This document shows positions 1 to 10,900 of a stretch of 64,000 bases of DNA, in pieces (the first letter of the stretch is position 1; each line of letters begins with the position of its first letter). Where the stretch lies: positions 3,844,001 to 3,908,000 of the forward strand of contig NC_134961.1 of NCBI RefSeq assembly GCF_965638725.1. The letters run 5' to 3'. The notes under the pieces are model-generated. The model had not been told where the DNA came from and searched no databases. It saw nothing but the letters and a program-made list of their open reading frames with translations. The stretch comes from Aptenodytes patagonicus. Lineage: Eukaryota > Chordata > Aves > Sphenisciformes > Spheniscidae. Position numbers and translations under genes: made by a program.

Positions 1-2279
1 TTGGAAGAAAGACTTTACGTGTTTAAGTAATCTTAGGTACTGTAATTAATACACTGTGATGGGTAATCTAAGAGGTAGGCCACTTCTGCAAAATCCAAGA
101 TGACAGGTGGCTGCAGAAACCAGGTTCTGAATGGTTCAAGTGAAAATCAATTACTACAGATGGCCAAGACAATGGGGCATGAAACCCTGACAAAGGTTGT
201 ACTGAAAACAAGAGACCATAGCGCATATTTAACCAGGAAAGGCTTTTCTTTTTGTACATCAAATTGAAGACATCCAGGTTCATAAGCTTAGAGAATGCAT
301 CTCTGAATAATAGGATTTTCTCTAAATCCAGATTTTCCACAACAGTCTGTAGTTCTCTCTATACCTACTGCTTGCCTCACATTACTGATTTGCACAATAA
401 TCTATTGAAGATTAACTATACCAGGTACAGTCTTATAAAAAAGGCTACTCACAATGACAGGACAATGCAATTTGTTTGCATCTTGCTAAAGTGGTTTCCA
501 CTAGACTTCTACATGGCAAAAAAGGATGACAGTAACATCTAAGCAGCTCAAATAACATATAAGCATGTTCCTTGTAAGCAAAGAATATCTTTCTATAGCT
601 GCGACTGCAGCTAGCTTAAGTTGTCATGTACGCTATGAACAACCATAACTAAGTCTAGAAACGTGAAAAAAATTCATCAGGTCTCTCCATAGCCTGCTAA
701 ATAACCTTAGCATAAATTTATGATTTGCTGCTACAACCCAAAAATGTAAGCGCAGTAAAAAAGAAAATGTTTAGATTAGTAGCCTCATGAAATTTTTGCA
801 AGATAGCAATGCCTCATGATTGTGCTTGTGAAAGATGACTGATTTCATCAATTGGTGAAAAAAGGCAGCCAAATGCCTTAATTAGAACTAAAGCATTTCT
901 TCTAAAACTGTGCCTTCTCTCTCTCTCTGATGACATTGAGAGATAGTAAATAAGCACCTTTTTGCAGTAGAACAACCCAAACAGGTGCCTTAATCACTAA
1001 GCGTACCTTATCATTTATTTAAGAAACCTTAGAAGAAAGCTTTCCTACCCCCTCCCAAGACAGTTTCTGACCTATCAGCAAGCCACCTACATTTTTAAGT
1101 TTATTTTTATAAGTCAGTTCAAGCTAATCCTCTCCAAAAAAACCCAAACCAAACCAAAGGCAACAAAAAACAATCCCCACACCACCACACTTGAAGGTAT
1201 TTTTTCTCTAACTCTGGAACACCATTCAGGTTCTGTTCCCTGCCTTCTTAAGCATCCTTTCTGGAAGTTATGCATGAGAAAATGAAGAAATTTACTACTA
1301 GTCTCACTAAAAAAAAAAATTACAATTTAAAAATTTATATATAAAAATCAACTCTTTATTTTCAACCTGTCAGTTATATGTTCAAGGGTTACAAGCCATT
1401 CCCTTCTTTTCCTTAAGTGTACTGTACTGGAAGTCCATTTTTGACCACTATGCTCTAAAATCTCTTTCAGAGCCAGCACTATATACGAATACTTTATAGC
1501 CATTACTACATACCACTTCATAAATAAAGTCCTTATCGGTAACTTTTCTTTCCCTCCTAAAAATGAGTCAGAATGAATATCCAAATATCCAGCATCACCC
1601 ACCATTTGCAGTCCATGCAGAATAAGTAATATTTTACTCAAGGAATTGCTGAAACAGAATACTCTGGCTAAGTAAGAGGTTATTGTCAAGAGTAGTTTGA
1701 GCTGGTTCTTGAAGTTGAACGAGAGTGATGACAGTGCAGAAATAACAGGACACCAGTGCAGGCTGACACTCCACTAAAACACTAAAACTAGGGCCGGTCG
1801 GACAACGTAAAAATTTAAACAAACATATGAACGGTCCTGTGCTTCCTTCGTTGGATCTACAAGCAGCCGTGTTATTCGCAAACCCAATCGCCTTGCGTGA
1901 AATCAGCCCGCCCTCACACCCCCCCAAACTCAACTCCCTGGAAGCACACGGACTCGTTAAGCAACGCGACCCTTGACAAACTCCCCCGACGACGGCAGAG
2001 CCCGTCGCTGCCACTCCTGCAGCCTCTCAGAGCAGCTCCAAGCTCCGCGCTCCCCTCCTACTCTGCCTTACCGCCAGCGGGAACACCGGCAGCCCGCCAG
2101 GCAGGAAGGCGGCACAGCACACCGGACCCCCGGCAGCGCCGGCCCCCACGCGGGACCGAGGCGCCCGCCGCAACGCTCCCTCGCCGCGGCGCCGTGCGGC
2201 GGGTGGGGCCGGCATGGGGAGGGGGCCCGGCGTGGGGAGGGGGCCCGACGGAGCGGAGCGGGGCGAGCCCCGCGCTCAC
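1..2279 (-). other. KCTD5: KCTD5 intron 1 (start of intron)
   Basis: This stretch follows the KCTD5 exon 1 donor and runs off the left edge. It is AT-rich until the CpG island begins near 1.9 kb. I looked for the next KCTD5 exon, which should encode the rest of the BTB domain starting DETGAYLIDRDP, and did not find it, so it must lie outside the window. A 113-codon minus-strand open frame at 1348-1689 has no recognisable similarity and is about as long as chance allows. Confidence 0.75.
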
Positions 2280-2522
2280 CTTGTCCGAGTCCAGGTCGGG
2301 GTCGGCCTGGCAAAGGCGGAAGAGGAAGGACTTGGGGTCCCTGCAGAGCGTCTGCCGAGTAGTCAGGAAGCAGGTGCCCCCCACGTTCAGCCGAACCCAC
2401 TTGCCGGGCACCGCGCCGGGCGGCGGCGCCGAGCTGCACCGGCGGCAGGGCCCGGCCGGGCCTCCCAGGCCGAGGCCGCCGATGGGGGGAACCGGGAAAT
2501 CGCAGTGGTTCTCCGCCGCCAT
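2280..2522 (-). CDS. KCTD5: KCTD5 coding exon 1 (partial gene): BTB-domain CUL3 adaptor
   Basis: This exon encodes the first 81 residues of KCTD5, a cytosolic BTB protein. The family forms pentamers, recruits CUL3 E3 ligase and promotes ubiquitination of Gbeta-gamma. The protein starts [12 protein letters not shown], then has a Gly/Pro-rich stretch of low conservation. The start of the BTB/T1 domain follows from about residue 42: [20 protein letters not shown], then a [19 protein letters not shown] segment. The ATG at 2522-2520 has a good context. The exon ends in AAG followed by gtgagc, in phase 0, as in human. The paralogues KCTD2 and KCTD17 share the BTB core, but the N-terminus and the neighbouring PDPK1 favour KCTD5. 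Only this exon is in the window; later exons lie to the left. Confidence 0.92.
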
Positions 2523-2536
2523 CCTCGCCGCCGCCG

Positions 2537-2543
2537 CCGGAAG
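2537..2543 (+). promoter_or_regulatory. ETS/GABPA-type site
   Basis: The motif CCGGAAG lies 15 bases upstream of the KCTD5 start codon inside the CpG island. ETS cores in CpG-island promoters commonly bind GABPA or ELK factors. The motif is seen directly; occupancy is inferred. Confidence 0.4.
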
Positions 2544-2581
2544 GGTCCGCCCCGGCTACGGGTCCCCGGGCGCACCGCCCA

Positions 2582-2588
2582 CCGGAAG
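2582..2588 (+). promoter_or_regulatory. ETS/GABPA-type site
   Basis: A second CCGGAAG core, within ACCGGAAGC, lies 45 bases further from the KCTD5 start codon. Paired ETS sites near a start site are common in housekeeping promoters. Function is inferred. Confidence 0.4.
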
Positions 2589-2835
2589 CGTCCGCTCGGA
2601 ACTGCCCTCTTCCACCTTCTCGCCCAGCGCCTGCGCCTGAGCCGCCGTCCACGATGACCGGCCGCCGCGCCCGAGCAGCGAACTACGGCCTCAGCAGGCG
2701 GCCCCGGGGGGCCCACCCGCCGCGCCGAGGCGCTGTCCCGGAGGCGCGAGCGCCGCCGCTGGGCCGGAGGTCCCGCGCGCCCGCCCCCCCGCGGCGGAAG
2801 GAAGAGGCGGAGGCCAGGCCAGGACCCTGCATGCC

Positions 2836-2841
2836 TTTATT
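2836..2841 (-). terminator. PDPK1: Candidate distal poly(A) signal of PDPK1
   Basis: On the minus strand this reads AATAAA, followed by GGCATGCAGGGTCC. It sits where AT-rich UTR-like sequence gives way to the KCTD5 CpG island, about 310 bases before the KCTD5 start codon. It is the last canonical hexamer before that promoter. Proximal alternatives exist, for example near 6990. Actual use cannot be judged without 3'-end data. Confidence 0.5.
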
Positions 2842-3285
2842 ACAGACCACCAAGCATCAGTGAAATCCATCATCCAGTCACTAACTACACATCTACAGCA
2901 CAGAGAGCTGTCAAGAGGAGAGTAAACAGCCGTTAAATTATGAGATATGATTAAATCATCGACCAATAGAAAATTTATATAATAAAGCCAGAAAAAAGGT
3001 GTAAAATATAGTTTACAATAATTATTCACATTCAAGGCTGTACATCAATACATACAACACCATGGCCCCGAACATGAATTCAATCCAAATAATTCATATA
3101 TTAGAATTTAAATAACACAGACTGAACTAGAGGCCAACAAGAGCCAGCAAATAACCTTATAAGAATAAAAATACAAACGTGTGTATCTTCTATCATTGCA
3201 TTATTTGCTTCTGTTTTCATGAGTTCGTGGAGGTGGGGAGATTGTTTTGTGGTGCTTGTTGAGGAGGGTTTGGGATTTTTTGTTT

Positions 3286-3363
3286 CATGGGTTTTTTTGT
3301 CATCGTTTTTTGTGGGTTTTTTGGGTTTTTTTGTGGGTTTTTTTGTTTTGTTTTTTTTTTTTT
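3286..3363. repeat. T/G-rich low-complexity tract
   Basis: Runs of T separated by GGG or GTG units on the plus strand, ending in a poly(T) run. It lies in the inferred PDPK1 3' UTR, so the transcript would carry an A/C-rich tract here. Confidence 0.7.
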
Positions 3364-6300
3364 CCTTTTATCTGTACATCACAGTTACAGCTACAAACCA
3401 GGTAGAGAATATTACACACGTAACTGACTGCCACCAACCTGAAAACAGCTAGCATACAACTATCAAAACTGATTATGGTTCCTGGTTCCTATTTTTTCTC
3501 TTGTCAGATACAGTAATTGTAAGTTCTGCTACAATTTAGAACATTTGCCACATCCAATCAGAGTTAGTACATGGTCATAGGAAGCTTTGTCAAACGGCAA
3601 CCATCTACATTCACTGCCATGCTGACAGACAGACCAGGTTATTGGGTGCTTAAGAACCTCTCCAATTGTTTGCTGTATAAAAGTCATTATTTCTTCTAGT
3701 AAAGAGGAAACATTCTTAAATTACCAGTCTTAACTGAAAGCGTGCCATTTTGGGTCAGAGGATTACTCATCTGTAAGCTCACTTGATGGACAATCTGTGT
3801 CATGAAGCTTTGCAGGAGCACTTCCATTTGATTAATAAAATATTTGCATAAAATATTACAGGCATTCAGCAAAATTTCAGATATAAATACCACACCTATT
3901 TGTGTAATTCACTAGTAGAAAGAATGATCAGAATCACAGACCACAACTTTAGGCAACTATTAATACGTAAGTTCTCTCCTCAGCAAGGTGTTGAAATCAA
4001 ATGTTTTGTCCACAGGCCAAATGAAGTAATTGTGTTGACTTTACTAAATCATTCAAAAGAAACTGTTAAATGTACATGTGGGAAATCCTCAGGATTCTTC
4101 AAAGTTCCCAGCACAAAATGTAATGATATCAAGCACGTTAAATTAAGCATCTTGAACTATGAAAATGGATTACAATTATCACATCTTTGTTTCAACCTAC
4201 AGAGTTTTTCCCAGGCTTATATATAGCAGACACTTCACAACTAAATCACGTCAGAAGGAAAAAAGTAAGTGGAGCACAGTACTATCTGATAGTTTGATGT
4301 CTTCAGCATCTAAGTGCTTAGCAATTGAGATCTTAATAGGTAATATCAGTCTGCTCACAATGCCTCAACGTCTCATCTGAAGCAAGCCTTCCTTAATATA
4401 AGTCCTTCTCAAAACTGGACTTTAAGACCAATGGTAGTAAGCTCGTCTCTCCAGTTTATCAAAGTAGTTTTAAACTTCCTGTGGGAAGTGGGCTAGATAC
4501 TGAATAGAAGAGTGTGATCCAAAAAATCCTTTCCAGCAGGAATACTTCATCCTTTCTTAAGCTCCACCCCACAGAAAATAGATGCAGTAACACACCTTCC
4601 TGAAGTTCAAATCCCAAGCAAAACAAAATTACAGCATTACTGACCAGATTCTTTACAAATGATTGGCAATTGTTCAAAATGCAAAAGATTGAATGAATCA
4701 ATCAACAGATTGGGTTTTCAGTAGGTTTGCAGTGAGGAGCCTGAAGAAGAGTCTTCAAGTGCCTAACAACCCTTTTTGTGCTTTGAAAGGCCTTGGATAA
4801 AGAGCAGAGAAATTAACTGGCTTATCTGCAGCTTTGAAGAACCTCCCTTGTACATTTCATTCCATGGACTCCCATGAACCACAGGAGTGATCTTCAGGAC
4901 AAAGATCTGAAGCTACCCCACTCCAGCTATAAGTATTTAAAATAGGAACCAGCCCTTCATAGTATGCAGCACCTGCCAAAACACATTTAAGTGGACAAAC
5001 CGGTGAAAGATACTTAAATCCACATGATTGCTTTGTCTTGCCTCACTCTATTCTTCTGCCATCTTTCAAAACCACAGATTTCACTTACAGTCCAAGACAG
5101 ACAAATACCTCTCCCAGAAAAGTTCTAGTCCCTTCCCAAAAAAGCAGCAGCTAAGGAAGACTTGGTTTGGAACACTTAAGTTCTAAGGGGAGGGATGCCT
5201 GTAAGAGATGCTCACAGTTTTCTAATGACAGCATTGTCAAAAGAAAAAAAGGGAATACTAGAATGCAGACATCAGCCTTCCAGACACCTTCTTGATAGCT
5301 TACTGCTATCAAGATTTCTTTGGCTGAAAGCTTTTGGTGGGCAGGACGGAAGTCTACTGAGAGGATTTTCAAGGTGTGAAAAAGCAGAGTAATTACTTTG
5401 TTATGGCAAAATGACTACCAGTCTAAATATTACAGAAAAAAAATCTTTAAGCATTCCTAGATTTCCACCTAGCAAAGAAGCCAGTGGAGATCATTCCACC
5501 TCCTAATGAAGCTAAGGTGTTCACTATTAGCAGAACAACTTTGCTAGACTTTTTATGCGAGGCCAAGTTTTGTCGCACCAAACAGCAGTGGCACCATGAA
5601 TTTCCATCACTGCCAAACTCTCCTGTATAAAAGTTGGGAATACGTCTACATCTCTATACCAAAGACTAAATCCAAAAGTGGTAGGGTTGCCTCCAGTGGA
5701 CCCAACATACAGGCGGAATTTGACAGCCAGAGAACAAATGGACAGCACTGCAACAAACTTACAATACATGTCCTCTTGGTTAGAATGGTAACTATAGGAT
5801 TAATACAGGCACAGGTAGAAGGTGTGCTGTGCTATTCAAATTTTAGTGACAAAGAATGTACCTTGTACATGATGAATTTTCTCATGATGCAAAGGGAATG
5901 GTGTTCTATCTTTCTCATCTCAGCCATTTACAGTACACCTTAGCTCCCCTAACACCAGGCACTGTAAGCCAGCGATTTACTTTTGTCAAGTCTGTGTACA
6001 TGGTGGGATAACAGAAGACTACAAGGATGGAGTTCCTCCAAAAGAAAAGGCAACTGCACTCTCTCCTTTAAAGACTGAAAGATACTGGAAAAGCTGAACT
6101 GTCATCAAGTTCAACCACATAACAGTTTAAGAGATCAGTAATAAATCTCCTTCACCCTGTACAACAACAAAATATCCAACATTCATGTGTTTTCTGAGAA
6201 ATCCTGATAAGCCACTGCTTTTAAAATACTGCTTCTACAACGGTAGCCCATGAGTTTTTTCAACATTGCAGTGGAACATTTCTTTCGTTGGTGGAAGGAA

Positions 6301-7803
6301 AAGCACATCATAGTAAGAGACCTCAAAATGCAAAGAGATGGTATGTGTAGAAGGTGAATAAATAGGTGTGATGTTTATACTGCTTTTAAAACAAGGAAGG
6401 AATGCCTTTGTCCAGACCTAGGTCATTCCTCTCTGCAAGGTTCAGGAACATGGGCACGTTGAAAATATCATTAGGGAAGTTGTTTTTAGCACATAAAGTT
6501 ATGTCTTTGCGACGTTACAAGAAATGTTTGACCACAAAAAAAAGCCTTAATTTGAAGAGGATAAAGGAGATTGATATGAAAAATATTTTCATTTTATAGA
6601 TATGCCTTAAGTACCATATATTTTCCCCTCTGTATCAATATTTTCCTTTGAATTTTTACCCAGATTACTTTATGGATCTAATATTTCAATTGCTTAAATT
6701 TTTTCTCAGAGTTGCTAAATATTTGTCAAAGACCAAAAATAGGATTATTTGTACATCTCATTATACAATGAGACAAAAAACCATCAAGTAATCAATTGTA
6801 CAAAGCTTTCACACTTCCTCCTCTACCCAGGTAAATAGGTTGGCCCCACTAAAATGCACAATACATGCACGCCCTGGAAAGAAAGCTTCTAGCCCTCATC
6901 TCCTGAAAAGGTGAAAAACTATTTACTACTTCAATAGTAACCTTTTCCCCCCCCATACTAACTAGTTAATTTTTTAGTTAGCATTAGTTACAAGCATGCT
7001 GGTAAGTTTATTGTCCCTTGATTAAACACACATATGATTCATATTAAAATTTAAATTGAAGGTTTAAAATCTTATATGCTTCGGAAGCCAACATTTCAAT
7101 TTTAGAAAACTTTCAGTGCCATGTTCAGCATTCTACTCTCTCACAACCTGTATCATTGGAGCCTGTCTGCCAGACACATACATCTGATTCATTCACATAA
7201 TTACTAAAGTACCATGTAAATCCTGCAACCAGAACTATATTAGGAATTACACAGCGGTGCAACTGACCTGGCTATAAATGCCATATACCAATGAGCTGGG
7301 GGACTGTGAGGAAAGGAAGAGAAAACAAAGAGGTGGTGCTTAGGAGAGGCATATAAAAGCTCCCTGATGAAATACAGTTTAATGATAATCTGAAAGTCAC
7401 AGAAAACTCCAGCCCCACAAAATGCAAGGCTGGTACATGATTCGGCGTGTGTGCGTGTGGATTGGTTTTAACTCATCTTAAGTGAAGCTGGTAATGCAAC
7501 GTCTATCCACTAGTCTGCAGCAGAAATTGAGCTGAAGTGCACAAAAGCAAGATCTTCACTGCAATGATATGCATGTGGAAGCCTCAACAGAAGCACAAAG
7601 AGCGAGCAAAGCGACCCTGAATTCCATTAGGTTTTTGCTTTTCTTTTTTTTTCCTTTTTTTAAAAAAAAAAAAAACACAGAACATTTCAGACATATGCTT
7701 CCCCTTGAGATGGTAACAGGTGGGTTGAAAAGATTCCTCTGATCGGCTGCACACGGAGTTCTAGCAGCAAGTAGGGAAACTGGGAAATTTTGGATGAGCT
7801 TTA

Positions 7804-7911
7804 CTATTTAGCAGCATTCTGGTGGTATCTGTGCCGCCAAACTTCATGTATCTTTTTGCACCATTTATGAGCATTCCCACTTGGGTCCATCAGGTAATAT
7901 GTCCTGTTTGG
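7804..7911 (-). CDS. PDPK1: PDPK1 coding exon 14 (end of PH domain, stop)
   Basis: Encodes [20 protein letters not shown] and then the C-terminus [15 protein letters not shown], ending in TAG at 7804-7806. The acceptor is tatag. This is the last beta strand and C-terminal helix of the PH domain. The final residues differ from human and are three shorter. Confidence 0.95.
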   Translation of the reverse strand, partial: PNRTYYLMDPSGNAHKWCKKIHEVWRHRYHQNAAK

Positions 7912-10900
7912 CTATAAGTGAACAACATTTTAAATGAGTACTCCAAACACAGTTTAACAAAAAAGCAGTAGTTATTCTGCACCTACCAATAAAATAATTA
8001 TCCAGAATCAGTTCAAAATCTTTCCAAAAGTTAATTCAATTACAGTTATGTAACATTATGTATTAGTGAATAACATACATCTGGCATCTCAATGTTAAGC
8101 AGTCAAGTCATATATTGTTGGTACACTCCTTGTGATCCACTATATACAAAGAGGGCTAAATTTTAAAAGTCCTTCTTAAGAACTTCCTTTAAATCCCCAA
8201 ATCCACTTACAGTTTATTTACACATGAATAATAATAAAAAAACCAATTGTATTTTTGTGGGAAATGTGTATGTCAGGGGGGTTTTTTAAATTGTTTTTTG
8301 GGGGGGTTGGGTTTGTGTTTTTTTAAAATTAAGGCTATCAAGACTTGTATTTAAGGAATTATATTTTCTCTAGAAAAATTTACATTAACAACTTACAATA
8401 ATTGTCCAAGGACATTAGTGCAACTTACAAAGAAATTGAAGAAAATCACTTACTGTGTGAACAAAAAATGTCTTAAAATTCTTGGCTTCTGGCCGCAACT
8501 CTAAAGACCATGGAATTTCTCCTTTTAGAACTTTGTTGACAGGATCCACATAATACAGGTGGGGCCCTTCTGTGAGCAGCAATTGGCGCCGACGTGCAAA
8601 CAATCCCTAACAAGAACATCAGAAGCAGCAATGCAAAAAAAAGCATGAGGAAAGAAAATGTAAGTGTGTAGATCTCCAAATTTAACAACAGAGGTAGAAT
8701 TAAAACAGCTCAGTGATAGGATAGTAAGTTTGAGTTTGGGGGACTTTTTTTTTTCTTTTGCTTTATCTATTTGACCTCACTCCTTTTTTAAGGGGTTGCA
8801 GTGCATTCCTACTACATGGCAAAACACAAGTACTGTTTTAAGAAAGCATCTTCAAGTTCTAACACAACATAAAACAACTAGCTGTACAGAGTGAAGCAAA
8901 ATCTATTTGTCAAAGATTCCAGTACAGAAATAAATACTCATGATTTTGTGGAGAAAATTAGGAACAAGCAGGTAGTAACTTAGATGAAAGAGAAGCTACA
9001 TTCCTGTAAAGCTGACACAGACTATCGTTGCTCATCTGTACCATGTTAAAGTTAATACCTAAAGCTGTTCTAGGCACTAGTCAGATCCAGGAAAAACACC
9101 ACAGTTTAGGACAATATGGGCTTGTATTTTATTTTCCAATATTTGTGGCTCAATCCACATGCAGACATGCATCAAGACAAAGTGTTTAGTGGACTATATC
9201 AGATTGGGAGAAGGAGAGGGAACAAAAACTTGTTTACTACAGTCTTGAAATGAAAGCATCAATAGCACATTTACTTTTAGCCCTTTCCAAAAATGAAGGA
9301 CACACTGCTAAATTAAGAAAAAACAATCTATTCACAAGAAAACTCTACATTTTAAAAAATAAACAAAATAATTTGACACAAATAAATTAAACAAGGAAGC
9401 TCTAGAACAGGTTCCTTATCTATGCTGCAACTGTGTAAAAATGTGACAGCTGAATCTTGTACAGGGAATTAAGAAAAGCCCTTACCTTTCTTTTGTCCAC
9501 TGGACCCATTTTTAGGATTAAGTTATTTTCTACGAACTGATGCCTTAAAAAAAAAGAAAAATAACTATTACTCCAGAAGTAATTCTTCCACAGAAACAGC
9601 TTTTATTATTATTATAAAGCAATTTTCCATGTCTCTCCCTAGTGTCTCCTTTTCTGCCCGAGAGTCCTGAACAACTTTACTAGATGAGTTTTGAACTCTT
9701 CCTCATTCCACGCCAAAGAGTTTTTTCTAAAATCTGACAGGGGAGGTGGGAATCACAAATAAGAAACTCCTCTCAAGAGTGAAGATAAATGCTAGTAAGT
9801 ACACAGTCTGGAGGTATTTTGGTTAGATACCAACAGAATATTATCATACAAAAAAAAATCTTATGGTAACTGTAACAAAGAAGGAACCTTTTCTAGTTCT
9901 AGGACTCTGTAGAGGGAAGACTTCTCAGCACCGGTATACCGTCATTTCTGCCTATCTTATAAACATACTCCACAACGTCTTCTAGACCTTGTAAATTTTA
10001 GAAACATAGTTATTAGGTTTTTGCTACTATTGCTTTAAAAATAGAAGTAAAAAAAACCCCTAGTTCCTAATTGTTTGCTTGAAGATATTAAGATTGACAA
10101 ATATTAATTTGAATCAGAATACTTATTTGTCTTGATTTCTTACTGCTGTGCAAGCAACAGATGAGCTATATTCAAAGATCTTACCAAGGATTTCCACCAG
10201 CTTGTTTTGCCAGAAGTAACCTCTTTTCATCTTCAGAAAACTGTAAGTCCAGCTCAAAGGAATTGTTGTCAAGATCATGAATATACTGTTCAATATTTCC
10301 TCCTGATGTCTGTGGTGTACTTGTCTCTGGAGCAGACAGTGAATGGGAAGAGGCAGAACCAGAAACTTGCATGCAACCAAACTGACTCAGAAGATTGTCA
10401 TACTAAAGGAGGAAACAAAATGAAGACATTTCTTTGATTAAAAAGCTTATTTAGCACTAAACTGCGGCTTTTAATTTAAGCATGCTTTTGTTTATTATGC
10501 TTTTGGGCAAAAAGACAGCCTACTCTCTATAGATTACCAGGCACTTATCCAAAAAAGTATGCTTGGTCAAAAGCAAGCCAACCACTATTTCTTCCAAACA
10601 CTCACTTCATCAGAAGAAAAAAATGCGGATTAGTTCAAATTTTAACCAGCAATTTTATATTAGATTCTTATTAATCGAGTCTTCATTAAAATATAACTAA
10701 TCAGTAGTTTCAATAAAAATATTTAATATGCAATAATTATGCTTTAATCAAAGTCTCATCAGAGGTTTTTCCATCAGACCTGAATATAGCAATAGACAAA
10801 CATACATTTCCATAACAGTCTTCATCATCCTCTGACATAGCAGGTAAATACGCTGTAAGTTTTGGGGGTGTCTGAAGATGTAGGTTCTCCCACACAATGG

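Larger units (their letters stand above)
1900..2850 (-). promoter_or_regulatory. KCTD5: CpG-island promoter and 5' region of KCTD5
   Basis: This block is strongly GC- and CpG-rich, in sharp contrast to the AT-rich DNA on both sides. It contains KCTD5 exon 1 and the start of its intron. No TATA box is evident, as usual for housekeeping CpG-island promoters. The start codon lies in ATGGCGGCGG, which contains the YY1 core ATGGCGGC often found at translation starts of such genes. Two ETS-type CCGGAAG sites lie just upstream, at 2537-2543 and 2582-2588. The transcription start cannot be placed from sequence alone. Confidence 0.8.
2836..7803 (-). other. PDPK1: PDPK1 3' UTR (inferred extent)
   Basis: This is about 5 kb of AT-rich, non-coding DNA between the PDPK1 stop codon and the last AATAAA before KCTD5. 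A 3' UTR of several kilobases is known for mammalian PDPK1 mRNA, so this extent is plausible. It holds an A/C-rich (minus strand) low-complexity run at 3286-3363 and a poly(T)/poly(A) stretch near 7643-7675. No coding exon is recognised in it. The boundary is inferred. Confidence 0.55.

Noticed and set aside
1348-1689. 113-codon minus-strand frame ending next to AATAAA
   Set aside because: No recognised similarity. A frame of this length is expected a few times by chance in 64 kb of AT-rich DNA. It does not encode the next KCTD5 exon.
1897-2657. Plus-strand and alternative minus-strand open frames at the KCTD5 island
   Set aside because: They are GC-driven shadow frames. The genuine frame is the KCTD5 BTB start; the others have Arg/Gly/Pro-rich low-complexity translations.
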